From Distichodus sexfasciatus (lineage: Eukaryota > Chordata > Actinopteri > Characiformes > Distichodontidae), in contig JAVGVS010000687.1 in assembly GCA_032718565.1 (NCBI GenBank), forward strand, positions 57,501 through 121,500: a stretch of 64,000 bases of DNA. The letters run 5' to 3'. Both the position numbers and the translations under genes were made by a program. Under the pieces are notes generated by a model that searched no databases, had not been told where the DNA came from, and worked only from the letters and a program-made list of their open reading frames with translations. Shown in pieces: positions 1 to 10,925 of this stretch (the first letter of the stretch is position 1; every line of letters begins with the position of its first letter).

Positions 1-225
1 TCACACGCACATTCACACCTTAGGGACCAATTTAGAGTCGCTGATTAACCTACAGTCCATGCCTTTGAACTGTGGGAGGAAGTCGGAGCACCAGGAGAAA
101 ACCCACCTGAACACGGGCAATGCATGCAAACTCCACACAGAAAGGCCCTCTTGACCATCCCGGAGGTCGAAAGCCAGGTTAACTTCTCCTATTGAGGCAG
201 CAGCTCTAACCACTGTACCACCTAG
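1..225 (-). repeat. Dispersed fish repeat, family R3 (copy 1)
   Basis: On the minus strand this reads as the common fish interspersed sequence 'gagtttgcatg...ctgtgggagg' that recurs at 3222-3385, 35998-36225 and 55744-56040. The copy runs into the window edge, so its full length is unknown. It resembles the 3' region of a LINE-derived or SINE-like element, but I cannot name the family. Short open frames across it are accidental. Confidence 0.6.
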
Positions 226-249
226 AAATGAATTGATGAATTGAAATGA

Positions 250-280
250 ATTATTATTATTAATATTATTATTATTATTA

Positions 281-316
<36 letters not shown>
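250..316. repeat. (ATT)n microsatellite
   Basis: About 65 bases of uninterrupted or slightly broken ATT/TTA trinucleotide repeat. Confidence 0.95.
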
Positions 317-1115
317 TGCATTAGAGAGTTTAGAAGATGAGCTGTGTTTAGATGATATGACATGCAAATGTTCCATCTTACATACACAATGTAAGCTGAT
401 TAATATAATAATAACAGAAGACAAGAAGACAGAGGAGAGGAGGAAGGAATATACAGTAGAAGAAAGGGAGATAGAGAGAAGGAATATGTTGGAGAAGTAG
501 AAGAGAGGACTGTGGTGAAGGATAAAGAAGAGAAGGGTACAAGAGGATAAATAAACAGAGGAGAGGTGAAGGTAGAGGACAACACACACAAACTCACTGT
601 CTGTCATGTCACTTCTCTGTTCCTCTTTCCCTCTCTCCGAAGTCTGATGTCTGTTTATAGCATGCCTTTCATCCCAAGCTCTGCTGTGTGTGTGTGTGTG
701 TGTGTGGTTTAGGATATGTCAGGTTTAAATACTCAGACTTACTTTCGATCAATTAACTAATTATTCTGTCACTAATTACTGTATCCAAGTAATTAACAGG
801 GAGACAGATTTAACATCAATCAGAGTGTGCTCCTGAAAGCACGGCAGAAAACACACTCGAAAAACAACGCACGCACACACACACACACGCATACACACAC
901 ACACTGAATATGACACAATACACACTGATTATGGCTAAGCTATGTGGTTAAAGTAGTTACAGACTACAAACGAGTATGAGATAAACAAATTAATTCATGA
1001 ACATCAACTGACCACATGACTCCAGCAAACTGACTTCTGACTTTATAATTTTTTATAATTTATATTAAATATTTCTACAACACAATCTGTTTGTTTATGT
1101 GCACAGCCTCAGGAC

Positions 1116-1170
<55 letters not shown>

Positions 1171-1636
1171 CATCCATCCATTCTTCTGTCTGTCTGTCCG
1201 TCCGTCCATCTTTCTGTCTGTCTGTCCGTCCGTCCATCCATCTGTCTGTCTGTCTGTCTAGCCATCTAGCCATCCATCCACTCACGCCCACCACCCCCAT
1301 CCACAGTTGTAAGATTGTAACATCTTTATATTGTCCAGGAGGTCTGTTGTTTTTCAGTTTAATGTTTGGTTGAGCTCAGATATAAAAATGTCCAATGATG
1401 TTCTAGTTGCTTTTTGCGACTTGATATGAATGAAAGTGATTGTGTTAAATCCGCATATGATATTGCCTCATATCGATTACTGGCTCCTGAACTGAATCAA
1501 ATCAAAATTATATCGTAACAGACTTTGTGATTTCGGCAGACGTTAAATCGCTATAACTTCGTATGCTGTTGAAACTTTTTACCTGTCCATCGCAGTACGA
1601 ACTAGGCTCTAAAAGAACTTTACCTCATATACATAT
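317..1636. other. Intergenic stretch with three microsatellites, no gene seen
   Basis: The stretch holds a TG array at 683-706, CA runs at 871-904, and a compound TCTA/TCTG/TCCG tetranucleotide array at about 1115-1278. The 420-600 part is purine-rich (GGAGAAGA-like). Open frames here are low-complexity and show no protein similarity that I recognise. Confidence 0.7.
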
Positions 1637-1848
1637 GGGGCTGTTGGTTGTGTAACTGTTAGGGAGTTGACCCTGTCACCGGAGGGTCGCTGGTTGCTGT
1701 CCCCAATCACTGCTCCCCGTGCACTGTCCATGTCAACTGGCCATTGTTCCTTTATGGATGGGTCGAATGCAGAGATCATATTTGGTTGTGGTGCACTGTG
1801 TGCTGTGCTGTGGTGTGTTCACAATGACTAATAATCACTCACTTAAAT
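1637..1848 (+). mobile_element. tRNA-derived SINE, family S1 (copy 1)
   Basis: The copy has a tRNA-like head (box-A-like 'gtaactgttagggagttg'), then the conserved body 'tttatggatgggtcgaatg' and the 3' end 'gtgttcacaatgac...aataatcactcac'. The same body occurs at nine other places in this window: 4852, 10793, 23496, 28175 (inverted), 28391, 30276, 45316, 56862 (inverted) and 61140. The box-B region is partly deleted here. Confidence 0.75.
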
Positions 1849-3096
1849 ACACACGTTTAAAGGTTCTCGATAAGCTTCAAGTGGAAACTTCTTTAAATAT
1901 ATGTATCAGTGTTAAACTCCAAAGTGTCCACAAGGTGGAGCTGCTGCTGCACAAATCGGCCTTCTTCAACTGAAGGGGAAATTGAAAAAATCAAATTACT
2001 TTCAAATTTAACTTGCAGTATCTAAAATGATCATTGGTTTTTTATATTATGTATTTAATACCATGACTCATGATTTTAATTTGAAGGTTTCTGAGTTTAT
2101 ATTAATACAAATATAAACACAGATCAACTTTTATTCAGCCTAAGTTTATATTTGGAAATAAACAATCAAACGAATCAAGTTTCCAAAATGCAACTTTTTA
2201 ATTTACGACTGCTTCATTCTGAAAACTTCAGTCCACCGTCGAAAATTCCAACATGAAATACATTAAATCAGACAATGAAAAACAAAGTAATTCTCACAAA
2301 ATCACAGTATTAAATAATTTCTATGTACATTTTAGATTTGAATCTGATTCAACAATATATACATAAATAGAAATAAGAATGAACATATATGACAAATATA
2401 CAAAAATCATCATGTTTCGTAAGAAAGTCACACATTTAGTGTGGGCAACAGAACCAGTCTGCTCCACCAACGCCTATCATTTAGGTTTTGTGTGTTTAAG
2501 GCGTTGCTCTTCCAGAGAAAAAAAGAAATACAGTAAAGGACAAGATTTTGATAAAGTTCAGCTGTTCAGTTTTGTTGTTTCCCCTTAAGCAGAAAAATCT
2601 GATTTGATCTCAAGTTTAAGGAAAGTATTCTGTTTGGGAGTGACACAGAAAAATCAACAAGCATTACTGCAAAACCACTGCTAAATATAGCAAAAACTGA
2701 AACGCACAACAAAAATGGACTTGAAAAAGAAAGAAAATATAAAAATAAATACAATAATTATTATAGTAATTGCACAAATAAAACTATTAGAGTGCTGTGA
2801 TTCAACTTTGGTACTGTAAATATTGTTTGCCACTCATAAAAAGCTCTAAAAATATTCTATTTTTAGGTTTTTGATAAAAAGAACTAAAGCTTCAATAGAG
2901 GATTTATTAATAAAGTGTAATTCTTCATATTTACTAAGTGCATTATAATAGAAGCTCGGCAGCATCTCAGAAACTCAGTTCAGAAAGTTCAGCAATATAT
3001 TTTTAAAAGGTGCATTTAAAAATCAACTTAATGTTCTATAAGTTCTAGGAAGACCTACATATATTATCATTTGTTTTGGAAAATATAAAATAATAA
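1849..3096. other. AT-rich intergenic stretch, nothing recognised
   Basis: The sequence is AT-rich with short open frames only. No repeat structure, splice-flanked exon or RNA gene could be supported. Confidence 0.6.
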
Positions 3097-3225
3097 AGAT
3101 GGCACGATACCACTTTTTAATTTCCGATATCGATACCGATATTGTAAATATGGATATCTGCAGATACAGATACAAATCCGATACAGTCTCTGAGACTTTT
3201 TTAAACAAAAAACAGAAAATAATGA
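3097..3225 (+). mobile_element. Fragment of DNA transposon-like family D1 (left end)
   Basis: The fragment begins 'aagatggcacgataccact' and runs through 'cgatatcgataccgatatt' to 'cagtctctgagac'. It matches the left part of the longer copy at 22794-23430 and the shorter one at 58418-58670. Its right part is absent, and family R3 sequence follows directly. Confidence 0.55.
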
Positions 3226-3385
3226 CCAGTTTAGAGTCACCAATTAAGCTACAGGGCATGTTTTTGGACTGTGGGAGGAAACCGGAGCACCCGGAAGGAA
3301 CGCACGCAAACACAGTGAGAGCATGCAAACTCCACACAGAAAGGCCCAACCACTGCGCCACCGTGCCGCCCCTCGCTACTGAAAT
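3222..3385 (-). repeat. Dispersed fish repeat, family R3 (copy 2)
   Basis: This has the same core as at 1-225 ('gactgtgggaggaaaccgg', 'gcatgcaaactccacacaga') in the same orientation. It abuts or interrupts the D1 fragment to its left, which suggests one element inserted beside or into the other. Confidence 0.6.
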
Positions 3386-4851
3386 CACTTTTTTAAATGT
3401 AAATGTATTTCATTTTATTTATTTTTTTCAAAACATTTCCAGATGATTTGGGCATCTTTATGAATAATGAATTTAATGCAAATATCTAAAAAGTAATAGA
3501 AAAAATAGTGCACTAAGCATACTCTGCTTAGTCTGAGTAGTGGTCCTTGTGAAAGAAGCAGTCGAAAATCCCTGGATTTTATCATAATGACAGTAATTTT
3601 CTGGCTGCCACATAAAAATTCTAGTTATATAGAACGTCCAATACCCAATCTGTAATTCAAGCCCAATCGGCATGCAATGTGAAGTAATGTAGGTTGATGC
3701 ATCATGATGAATCGAGATATCGCATCGAGTCAATAATTTGTTGACCCGATAATTATAATGGAATCAAATCGTGCAACCAGTGAAGGTTCACACCTTTAAT
3801 ATATACTGGTATTGTATTGAATTTTAATTCAAACTCTCCCAATCTCTTACTGCACTGCCACTCTAATTATTAGGATGAAATGGAAAAGCTAGCACTGAGC
3901 AGCGCTCCGAAAATAAAAATGACATCCATTTGGAGATTTTAAAAGGACTTACACAGAGATTTCTGGAGAAAATGGTTACACTCCGCACAAGGACTCAGAC
4001 AGACAAGCACAGGCATGAGTGCTTTCGGAAAAAATGTCGGAATGTTTCGAAATTTGACATGTTTCCTCCTGGGGAAGGGGGCCGTATATCCGTCTGAGAA
4101 TTTGGCTTGGGGATTGTGTTATATCCTCAAAATAGCCAATGAAACAGCTGCACTTTTGGACCGGAGCCAATCGGAGAATCGGCATTGCCTTTTTTTAGGG
4201 CAGCTGCCAAGAAAGATATTCCTGAGCAACGTTTGCATGCATATAAGTGAAAGGAGCATAATTCAAATGGCAGCTGAATTCTAATGCACCGTAGGTTTTT
4301 TGCCGAGTTTGAAAGCAACACCTCATATTTTTATACACGCCTGAAAAATGGTTCAACTTAGCTAACGTAGAACAGCCATGTGGTTTTGTATCTCGACATT
4401 TCTGCCGAGTTTAACATTTTTGAAGAAGCCATCACTCAGACGAAAATGAGCGTGTCAAGTCCCGGAAAAGCGGGTGAGATGGGAGTGAGGACATCGCCCT
4501 TGTCCTGTGCAAGCATTTTGTGCATTTGCATACAGCAGTCATAGCTCGAGTAGGGGTGAAAATAAATGTTCGAAGCAGTTCGTTCGGGGTTAAGGTGGGC
4601 CTGTCCGCAGCCGAATCAAGGCTTTGGGGATAATTCTGTCAATGAATGTGCATTGGTTCCAGAAGTTCAGGTCAGGTGATCCGTAGTTTTGTAATGGAAA
4701 TAAAAAACAAAAAACTTTTTTGGTTACCATGTAGAACGAAAATTTGGACTGACCCAAATGCAACGTGTGCCAGTGATCCTTTTGGTTTCAAATTCATTGA
4801 CTTCAATGAGGCAGCTGCTTTCACCCCAGATCTGATTACACAGGCAGCTGG
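3386..4851. other. Intergenic stretch, nothing recognised
   Basis: A mixed stretch without recognisable coding exons. The 3960-4300 part is less AT-rich and has two CCAAT/ATTGG motifs, but no linked exon was found. Confidence 0.5.
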
Positions 4852-4951
4852 CAGTTGCTAGCATGACGGTTAGGCAATTGGCCCCATAATCAGCAGGCCG
4901 TCGGTTCAAGTAGCGGAGCAGTAAAAGTACCACTGAGGTACTCATGAGCTT
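4852..4951 (+). mobile_element. SINE family S1, 5' half only (copy 2)
   Basis: The tRNA-like head 'gcatgacggttaggcaattg', box-B-like 'gtcggttcaag' and the linker 'accactgaggtactcatgag' are present. The 3' body typical of S1 is missing, so this is a 3'-truncated copy. Confidence 0.65.
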
Positions 4952-5334
4952 TTGGGAAACGCACCCTTGGACTCTAAGGAGGTCTCATTATCTGGAAGAA
5001 GCTGGGACTTTTTCGGGCCCCATGGACTGAATTCTGATTTAATATGAAACAAATTTTAGCTTAATGTTGCTGAGTGGATCTTATCAGTAACGACTTGGTA
5101 TTCGAAAGAGTCCCTCGGACTATTGTAATATCTTCACTGCTTTAAAAATAATGTGTTCTATGACTATTAAATTAGAGACTCCATCATCTGGAACCAAATG
5201 GACCTTTTTCGTACTACTGCGGACCTAAACCGAATCCTAATTTAATAATGAATTGATGTTAACTTTACTCAAATGTTGCAGAGTGGATCATAAACAGCCC
5301 AAGCAAATGTTAACTTGTGTATTAAATGTTCATG

Positions 5335-5535
5335 AACCCTGGTCGCCCAGTGGAGGATGGGGTCCCGTTCCGAGTCTTGGTTCCTCTCAAGGATTCTTCC
5401 CACTAGAGGGAGTTTGTCCTTGCCACTGTCGCCTCTGGCTTGTTTGTTGGGGGTGTGGGTCAGTTATATGTAAAGTGCTTTGTGACAGAGACTGTTGTAA
5501 CGCGCACTATATAAATAAATTGAATTGAATTGATC
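5335..5535 (+). repeat. Dispersed fish repeat with (GAATT)n tail
   Basis: The sequence 'ggttcctctcaaggattctt', 'gtttgtccttgccactgtcg' and 'aaagtgctttgtgacagag' ends in 'ataaataaattgaattgaattga'-type tail units. This is a very common interspersed sequence of fish genomes, with a retroposon-like short-repeat tail. The short open frame across it is not taken as a gene. Confidence 0.6.
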
Positions 5536-5820
5536 TCGGTGCCAAAGCTGCTGGTATAAATGCTACTCTGACAGACGCCACTTTGTGGATTTTTGTTGAC
5601 TGGAGATCAGATTTGCGTAATGCAAGCAAGATACAGAGATCAATATCCTACAATATGGAAAAGGTAGAAACAAACTGATGCGACATAATTTTATAACAGC
5701 ATATGCAATATTTCTAAGGCTCCTACAAAGTATTTGGTGCTAGAATTTATCTTTAAGAGCTTATTGTTGTAATTAGCAGCATAATTATTCCTAAAAGTGT
5801 TAGCTAAATGTCAAATTTAG
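5536..5820. other. 3' flank of the sulfotransferase gene
   Basis: This is the sequence just downstream of the minus-strand stop codon at 5821. No clear AATAAA poly(A) signal was found on the minus strand in this stretch, so the 3' end of the transcript is not placed. Confidence 0.4.
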
Positions 5821-6966
5821 TCATGTATGTGTGAAGTTGTGTCCTATTACACTGTTGTGTTTGATGGCTTTGGTTTGAGGTTCTACGTCGTGCTGCGCTG
5901 CGCTAGTTTCTTGTGCATGACTTCTCACACCCGTGTTGCTGTTTTCTAATATTTGTGCGTTATAATTTAGCATTTTTTCAAGCTTCCTAAAGTCTGGCAC
6001 GACGGTGTTGGTGTTACTTTGCACGTTTTTAACAGTTTCCGTCTTGGTTCGGATGAAATAGTGGCGTGGCAAGGCACCTTTGACGTTAGAGCCGTTTTCC
6101 AGCGGCAACACGCTGTGTTTCAATGCTAGCCATTTAGTGGCAGCCATTTTGGCGGTGGCTTGTTGTTTTTGGAAGAGGTCGGGGAACTGTTTAGCGTAAA
6201 GGCTGTTGGTATACTGCAGTTCGGGAGTGATAAGCCTTTGGCAAAGCAGATGAGTTTCCGGGTCCAGGCCTGGACGAATGTTGTAGCCTTGAATAACGGC
6301 TAAGCCGTACTGAAACGGCTTCAGCGACGAGTCCTTAACTTGCCCGGGATCGACGGCTCCGCCACCTAGAAGGCAAGCTTTCTGAAGCTCTGCCCGTCTC
6401 GCTCTTAAAGCCTCCACCTCCTCCTGGAGTTTGTCGCGTCCCAAAAGTGTGTCTATGCGATGCCAAAAAGTGGCGTTAAAATGCAAGTAGAGTCGCCAGT
6501 CCAACGAATTCCAGCGCTTCACTCGTTCGGCCGTCTCTTCACTCAACGGATTTCGGGATTTGTCGTTGCGGCTGTTCAACCGGAATGAGACCACGTCTTC
6601 CAGTTCCCAGCAGAGGGTGTGCTTGAGCAGCACCATTGACTCGTCGAAATACTCGGAGATCAGAATCAGATGGAAATTGCTTTCCACTGATGCGATCAGA
6701 GCTGAGCTTCGCCGGTCCAGCTCATCCTCGTCCGTCGGGGACGAGTTGTTGAAGCCGAAGTCAAAGGTCAGAATGTTCTGCGCGTAGTGGTTGTTGGGTT
6801 TTGAGGCGTTGAAAGAACGACCGTCATCCTTCAGGAAATCTTCAAGGGTCTTGAAGTTTTGGAAGGCCGGAATGCTCTTGTAGTAGGAGAAGACTGACTC
6901 CATCATGAAGACGGGATTCCGCAGAATAGAGAAAAAGAAGGTGTCCATGGGCATCACTTTTCGCAC
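5821..6966 (-). CDS. gal3st4: Galactose-3-O-sulfotransferase (GAL3ST4-like), last coding exon
   Basis: This exon encodes the C-terminal half of a Gal3ST enzyme, a Golgi protein that transfers sulfate from PAPS to the 3-OH of galactose on glycans. A minus-strand acceptor 'cttgttgctcag' precedes 6966 and joins the exon in phase 0 to the exon ending at 7053, giving '...GME/VRKVMPMD'. It opens with the 3'-phosphate-binding segment 'FFSILRNPVFMMESVFSYYK'. Further family blocks follow: 'HYAQNILTFDFG', 'LILISEYFDESMVLL', 'WNSLDWRLYLHFNATFW', 'KPFQYGLAVIQGY' and 'TPELQYTNSLYAKQFP'. The last block and the 'PFQ.G....GY' spacing fit GAL3ST4 better than GAL3ST1, 2 or 3 as I recall them. About 110 residues after 'KQFP' are Asn/Thr/Lys-rich and match nothing I know, so the tail is longer than in mammals. 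Family assignment is firm; the paralogue number is inferred. The gene's four exons encode about 647 residues from the Met in exon 2, or 684 from the Met in exon 1. Confidence 0.88.
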   Translation of the reverse strand: MRKVMPMDTFFFSILRNPVFMMESVFSYYKSIPAFQNFKTLEDFLKDDGRSFNASKPNNHYAQNILTFDFGFNNSSPTDEDELDRRSSALIASVESNFHLILISEYFDESMVLLKHTLCWELEDVVSFRLNSRNDKSRNPLSEETAERVKRWNSLDWRLYLHFNATFWHRIDTLLGRDKLQEEVEALRARRAELQKACLLGGGAVDPGQVKDSSLKPFQYGLAVIQGYNIRPGLDPETHLLCQRLITPELQYTNSLYAKQFPDLFQKQQATAKMAATKWLALKHSVLPLENGSNVKGALPRHYFIRTKTETVKNVQSNTNTVVPDFRKLEKMLNYNAQILENSNTGVRSHAQETSAAQHDVEPQTKAIKHNSVIGHNFTHT

Positions 6967-7052
6967 CTGAGCAACAAGAAAGAGAGCGTTTTATAGCAAT
7001 ACGTGACATGATTCAACTCAACAAAATCACAATATTATTTTTGGAACCTAAC

Positions 7053-7776
7053 CTCCATTCCTTGAAAGCGCATGTGGTTGCACATGATGTGGAATTCCTT
7101 CACTCTTCCAAACTTAAGACCTTCCACAAAGTGTCTTATGAAGAACATCGGGTAGTAGAGCTGGCTGTAGTGGTTGGTCGGTAGGGCGAAGGTCAGGTTT
7201 CGACTGTCACCATAGCGATACAACATGTTGAGGATGGTGCTGCTGGCAGTTTTGTGGGTTTTCAGGAAGACCATGTGGTTCTTGGGTCTGCACTTGCCGT
7301 TTTCGTCATGGTTTAACGGGTTAATGGCCTGGTTTTTACCCCCGTCAAACGGTGGAGTTGGTGGCAGTGGCGGAAACTGCGTAGAAAGAACCTTTGGTAA
7401 GAATCCGTTCACATCTGGGGATTTTGGGTTCTGAGTTGAGCGAGTCACTTTAAGTTCAGCCCCAACCCGAAAGTCTGATGGAGGAACAAGTTTAGTTGCT
7501 AGAAGATCTCCAAAAGGTCCAAAGATCCGCTTGGTGGTGCCGGTAAAACGTCTCCCTACAGTAGTGTCAAGACTTTTTTGAGCAGTCTTAGAGACGTGAG
7601 CGTTTCTCTGGTGTGTTGTAAGCCGCTCGTTCTTTCTGCCTTTCCACTGAAAGGTTTGGCTGTTTGTCGAGTCTAAGGTAGCTGCTGTGGGAATGGAATA
7701 AAGGATTTCCCTTTCCTGCCGATGTGAAAGTGACCGCACCAGGACGGCATCAGTCGGACCCATGATTTTGGTATCT
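7053..7776 (-). CDS. gal3st4: Galactose-3-O-sulfotransferase (GAL3ST4-like), stem and PAPS-binding exon
   Basis: On the minus strand the exon runs from the acceptor 'cattcttttag' (first exon base 7776) to a GTTAGG donor after 7053. The first base completes the Arg codon left open at 8978, so the frame continues from the membrane-anchor exon. The Met at 7763 is therefore internal, not the start. The last ~80 residues hold the PAPS 5'-phosphosulfate-binding motif 'VFLKTHKTASSTILNMLYRY', then 'NLTFALP' and 'FHIMCNHMRFQGME', all conserved in Gal3ST enzymes. The first ~165 residues (to about residue 190 from the exon-2 Met) are a Ser/Thr/Lys/Pro-rich stem with no recognisable domain, far longer than the roughly 45-residue stem I recall for human GAL3ST4. 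The 86-base intron 6967-7052 separates this exon from the last one. Confidence 0.87.
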
Positions 7777-8444
7777 CTAAAAGAATGAAAGATGGGGAGA
7801 GAGAGAATTTAACCTACTGGACAAAAACTTTAGTACAACCACAATCTCAATAAAAATGTTGCTCAAGCAATGTAAGGAAGAAACAATGTCAAATACATAG
7901 ATAGATGGAGGGATGGAAGGAAACATGCAGGGATGGAAAGAAGATTTACCCTGCTGGCCAAAAACTCATTATGGTCAAAATTTCACTATGTCAGTAAAAA
8001 TTTTATTCAAGCAATGTAAGGAAACAAAAATGTGGGACAGATAAATGGATGGATGGATAGACAGAAGGACTGATAGATAAGATAGAATGGATGGAATGAT
8101 TGATCGTAAGAAAGTTTAAAAAACAGTTAAATAGAGGAATGTATATACTTTAATGGATGAGTGGGTGGACGGATAGACAGGTGAACTGATTGATGGACTG
8201 ATGAATAGATAGATAGATAGTTAGACAGATAGACAGATAGACACATAGATAGATAGATAAACAGATAGACAGATAGATAGATGGAAGAATGGATGGAATG
8301 ATTGATTGTTAGAAAGATAAATAGAGGAATGTACATAGACTAATGGATGGATGGATGGATGGATGGAATGATGGATGGATGGATGGATGGATAGATAGAT
8401 AGAAAGAAGGAAAATAGATAAATGGAATAATGTATAGACAGGCT

Positions 8445-8503
<59 letters not shown>

Positions 8504-8977
8504 GGTTAGAAAGAAAGAAAAACAGATAGAGGAATGTACATAGACTAATGGATGGATGGATGGAATGATAAACTGATTGATTGACTAATTGATTTGATGC
8601 TTAGAACAAAAGAAAAACAGCTAAATAGAATAGATAAATGTAGATCGACTAATGATGGATGGAAGGATCTTATATGTTCTAGTATAATCTCAATAATGTA
8701 AAGTGAGAAACAGAGCGAGTGAGAGACAGACAGAGAGAGAGGAGGAGAGTGGGAGAGGAAGAGAGATAACTAGAGTTATTACACCTGACTCTGCATGACT
8801 CTGACATTCTACAACATGCACTGAAGTTGATTTTATAACGCAGTGTGTCCTCGTCTCAGCGTCGTCTCAACGTCTCTAATGTAAAGTGACACCGAACACA
8901 GTCGCTGTCCTTCATCCTGCAGGAAAAGCAGCAGGAAAACCGCACACTGCCTTGTTTACTGAGCAGTAAATACTCAC
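7777..8977. repeat. Sulfotransferase intron filled by GATA/GATG tetranucleotide arrays
   Basis: From about 7890 to 8660 the intron is built of GATA, GATG and GAAA tetranucleotide blocks, with a near-perfect GATA run at about 8450-8502. The open frames across it (for example 8127-8336 minus, all 'SIYLSIYL'-like) are artefacts of the repeat. The flanking splice sites are the donor 'cg/gtgagt' at 8978/8977 and the acceptor at 7777. Confidence 0.85.
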
Positions 8978-9088
8978 CGGAACTGCCGCACCACCCCGAA
9001 TAACTGCATCACCACACACAGCACCGTCAGCAGGGTGAAGAGCTGCCACATGAAGCGCAGCTGTTTCCAAAATGCTGCTCTCACACAC
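8978..9088 (-). CDS. gal3st4: Galactose-3-O-sulfotransferase, membrane-anchor exon
   Basis: This small exon is not captured by an ATG-to-stop frame of its own. On the minus strand the acceptor 'tatgttacag' (first exon base 9088) and a strong GTGAGT donor after 8978 bound it. From the ATG at 9051-9049 it encodes 'MWQLFTLLTVLCVVM' and 'QLFGVVRQF', a hydrophobic stretch of about 20 residues. It then joins in frame through a split Arg codon to '..DTKIMGPTD' of the next exon. Basic residues just upstream ('KQLRF') and the hydrophobic core fit an uncleaved signal anchor with the catalytic part in the Golgi lumen, as in all Gal3ST enzymes. The 37 bases before the ATG are also open and in frame with the candidate first exon at 16212-16285. 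Translation could therefore begin either here or there. The polypyrimidine tract is weak (TG-rich). Confidence 0.72.
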
Positions 9089-9952
9089 CTGTAACATACA
9101 CACACACACACACATAACATAGTCAGCATACAGCGTGAGATCCTTAAAATAAAAAATGTCAGAAAAAGTCAGATTTTAGTCAAGGTTGCGCAGAGACACA
9201 ATGACAAGTTAATTACTTGCGCATTATCTTCTTGTTTATGATTAATTGTATTTAAATCATTTTGCATGATTTGATTGTGATTATTAATGTGCTTATATGT
9301 TTTAATGTTACACGTACATTTGATTAAGTTAAAATTTAAATTCATTTTTTTGCTAAGGCAGCGACTCGACAACACGACAGTATTTATTGCGTTCCACGCC
9401 CACAGGACGCAGAGATGGAGGCGTGACAGAAATGATAACCTTCTAATCGGAAAAAATAATTGACAGATTAGTTGACGGTCAAAATAGTCATTTGTTGCAG
9501 TGCTAGTAAGTACTGCAACCTAAGTCACTGCCCTGTATTTAATTATTACTTTCATTTTCTCTAGTATTCTACAATTAATTAAAAACAGTGAATTCATTGA
9601 CTGGAATACACACAGATACCACTTCTGTTACTGACTACAATTACATCATGCAGCCCACCATCAAACCCGCATTCTCAAGGGTACAATTACCCACATACCC
9701 ACACACACATCCCAGACAAACCCAGTTGCTGAGACAGCAGTAGTCTGGAGACGAAATCTGTCAATTCACAAAACCGACCATCACAAACCACATCGAGGCC
9801 ATTACAATGAAAAACTGTGGACTTTTATGCATTTGACATTGAGGATTGCTGACGATCTAAAAGCCAGGTGTGGAACTGATGCTAGTCTGGGGTTAGTTAA
9901 ATTAATTTATTTATTTATTTTAGAACCGCATACTCTGTGTCGAAGTCCGCTC
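9089..9952. other. Sulfotransferase intron 1, proximal part
   Basis: AT-rich intron sequence with a short CA run at 9097-9114. No other feature was recognised. Confidence 0.5.
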
Positions 9953-10272
9953 TAGTGCTGGGCGACGTGATCTCATGTCAATATCATGATTTTTTACCGT
10001 GTTTACAATTAATGAACGATTTTTTTTATTTTATTCATATTTTATCTATATGATTTTACTGTATCAGCTATTAAACCTGGTATATTTTCTCCAATGGAAG
10101 AGTGTCAGAGTCATGTGACAACAAATGCAGTAGTATGTTTTAAAGGGACAGTAGGTGAAACCTTATTGGGGAAAGTATTGACATAATTGTAAAAAAAAAT
10201 GTATCAACCAAACTGAAAAAAAAAAATGTGATTGTTGGTTTTTATTAACTTCCGATTAATTGCCCAGCTCTA
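9953..10272. mobile_element. Short non-autonomous DNA transposon-like element (TIR 'tagtgctgggc')
   Basis: The left end is 'tagtgctgggcgacgtgat' and the right end 'gattaattgcccagctcta', whose reverse complement is 'tagagctgggcaattaatc'. The two match as imperfect terminal inverted repeats about 320 bp apart. The interior has no coding capacity. A related left end occurs at about 39134. It looks hAT-like, but no clean 8-bp target duplication was seen. Confidence 0.5.
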
Positions 10273-10549
10273 CTTCAAACCTTTTGCTAATGCTTCTAAT
10301 TGTAACTACTCATGTACACTAGCTACTACACTAGCCACTGGAATCCTTCTAGAAAATAAAATCTAGTTGCATTTAATCAAAAAGACCTATAATCAATGCA
10401 ACAACAAGAGATTATTTGTCAAGAGAAACAAGTTAAAAGCCAGTATGCGCTATATCAAATTTTCTACGATAAAACCGGTATACATTTTTACTATATAATA
10501 AATGTCATATTGAAATCTGAATGATATAGCACTGGTGCTATATCATAAC

Positions 10550-10708
10550 AACTGGTGGTGATCTAGTGATTAGGATCCACACATTTTTACCAAGAGGCTG
10601 TGGGTTCAAATCTGGGTCTGTGGCAAGACCCTTACTCTCAAGTTGTTCCAGAGAGACTATCCCTAAAATTAGGAAATTTGCTCTGCTAAATGCTGTAAAC
10701 GTAAATGT
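10550..10708 (+). mobile_element. tRNA-derived SINE, family S2 (copy 1)
   Basis: The tRNA-like head 'ggtggtgatctagtgattag', box B 'tgtgggttcaaatctgg' and the 3' tail 'gctctgctaaatgctgtaaa' are present. The tail matches the classic fish SINE ending. It is too degraded to be a tRNA gene. Confidence 0.7.
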
Positions 10709-10792
10709 CTGTGGTGACAAACTTCTTCGATCTTAAAACTTTACCATAAATATCAAAATATATGACAAAAATTGTCATAAATATAATAATTA

Positions 10793-10925
10793 GTTGATAG
10801 TTGGCCTCGTAATCAAAGGGTCATCACTTCAAATCTTGGAAATCTTGGTATCACTGAGGTACTCATAAGCAAGGTATCATCCCCAAGCACTGCTGGCAAA
10901 TAAAAAACTAACCCTAACCCTAACC
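10793..10925 (+). mobile_element. SINE family S1 fragment ending in telomere-like repeats
   Basis: The fragment shows 'atcactgaggtactcataag' and 'caaggtatcatccccaagca', which are S1 linker sequence. It is followed at 10908-10925 by nearly three CCCTAA-type units. The rest of the S1 body is missing. Confidence 0.55.

Noticed and set aside
7035..7763. A separate 242-codon gene starting at the ATG 7763
   Set aside because: The exon has an in-frame acceptor before the ATG and continues the membrane-anchor exon; the last four codons before the stop at 7035 are intronic read-through past the donor.
7890..8660. Possible CRISPR-like or other regularly spaced array
   Set aside because: The units are tetranucleotides (GATA, GATG) without unique spacers; this is a vertebrate microsatellite block.
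10550..10640. tRNA gene suggested by box A/B-like sequence (also at 11700, 28391, 30000, 61140)
   Set aside because: Cloverleaf pairing is not maintained and the same heads are joined to shared SINE bodies at many sites, so they are SINEs.
10908..10925. Telomere end or chromosome fusion site
   Set aside because: Fewer than three CCCTAA units next to a SINE fragment are a common chance or repeat-borne occurrence.
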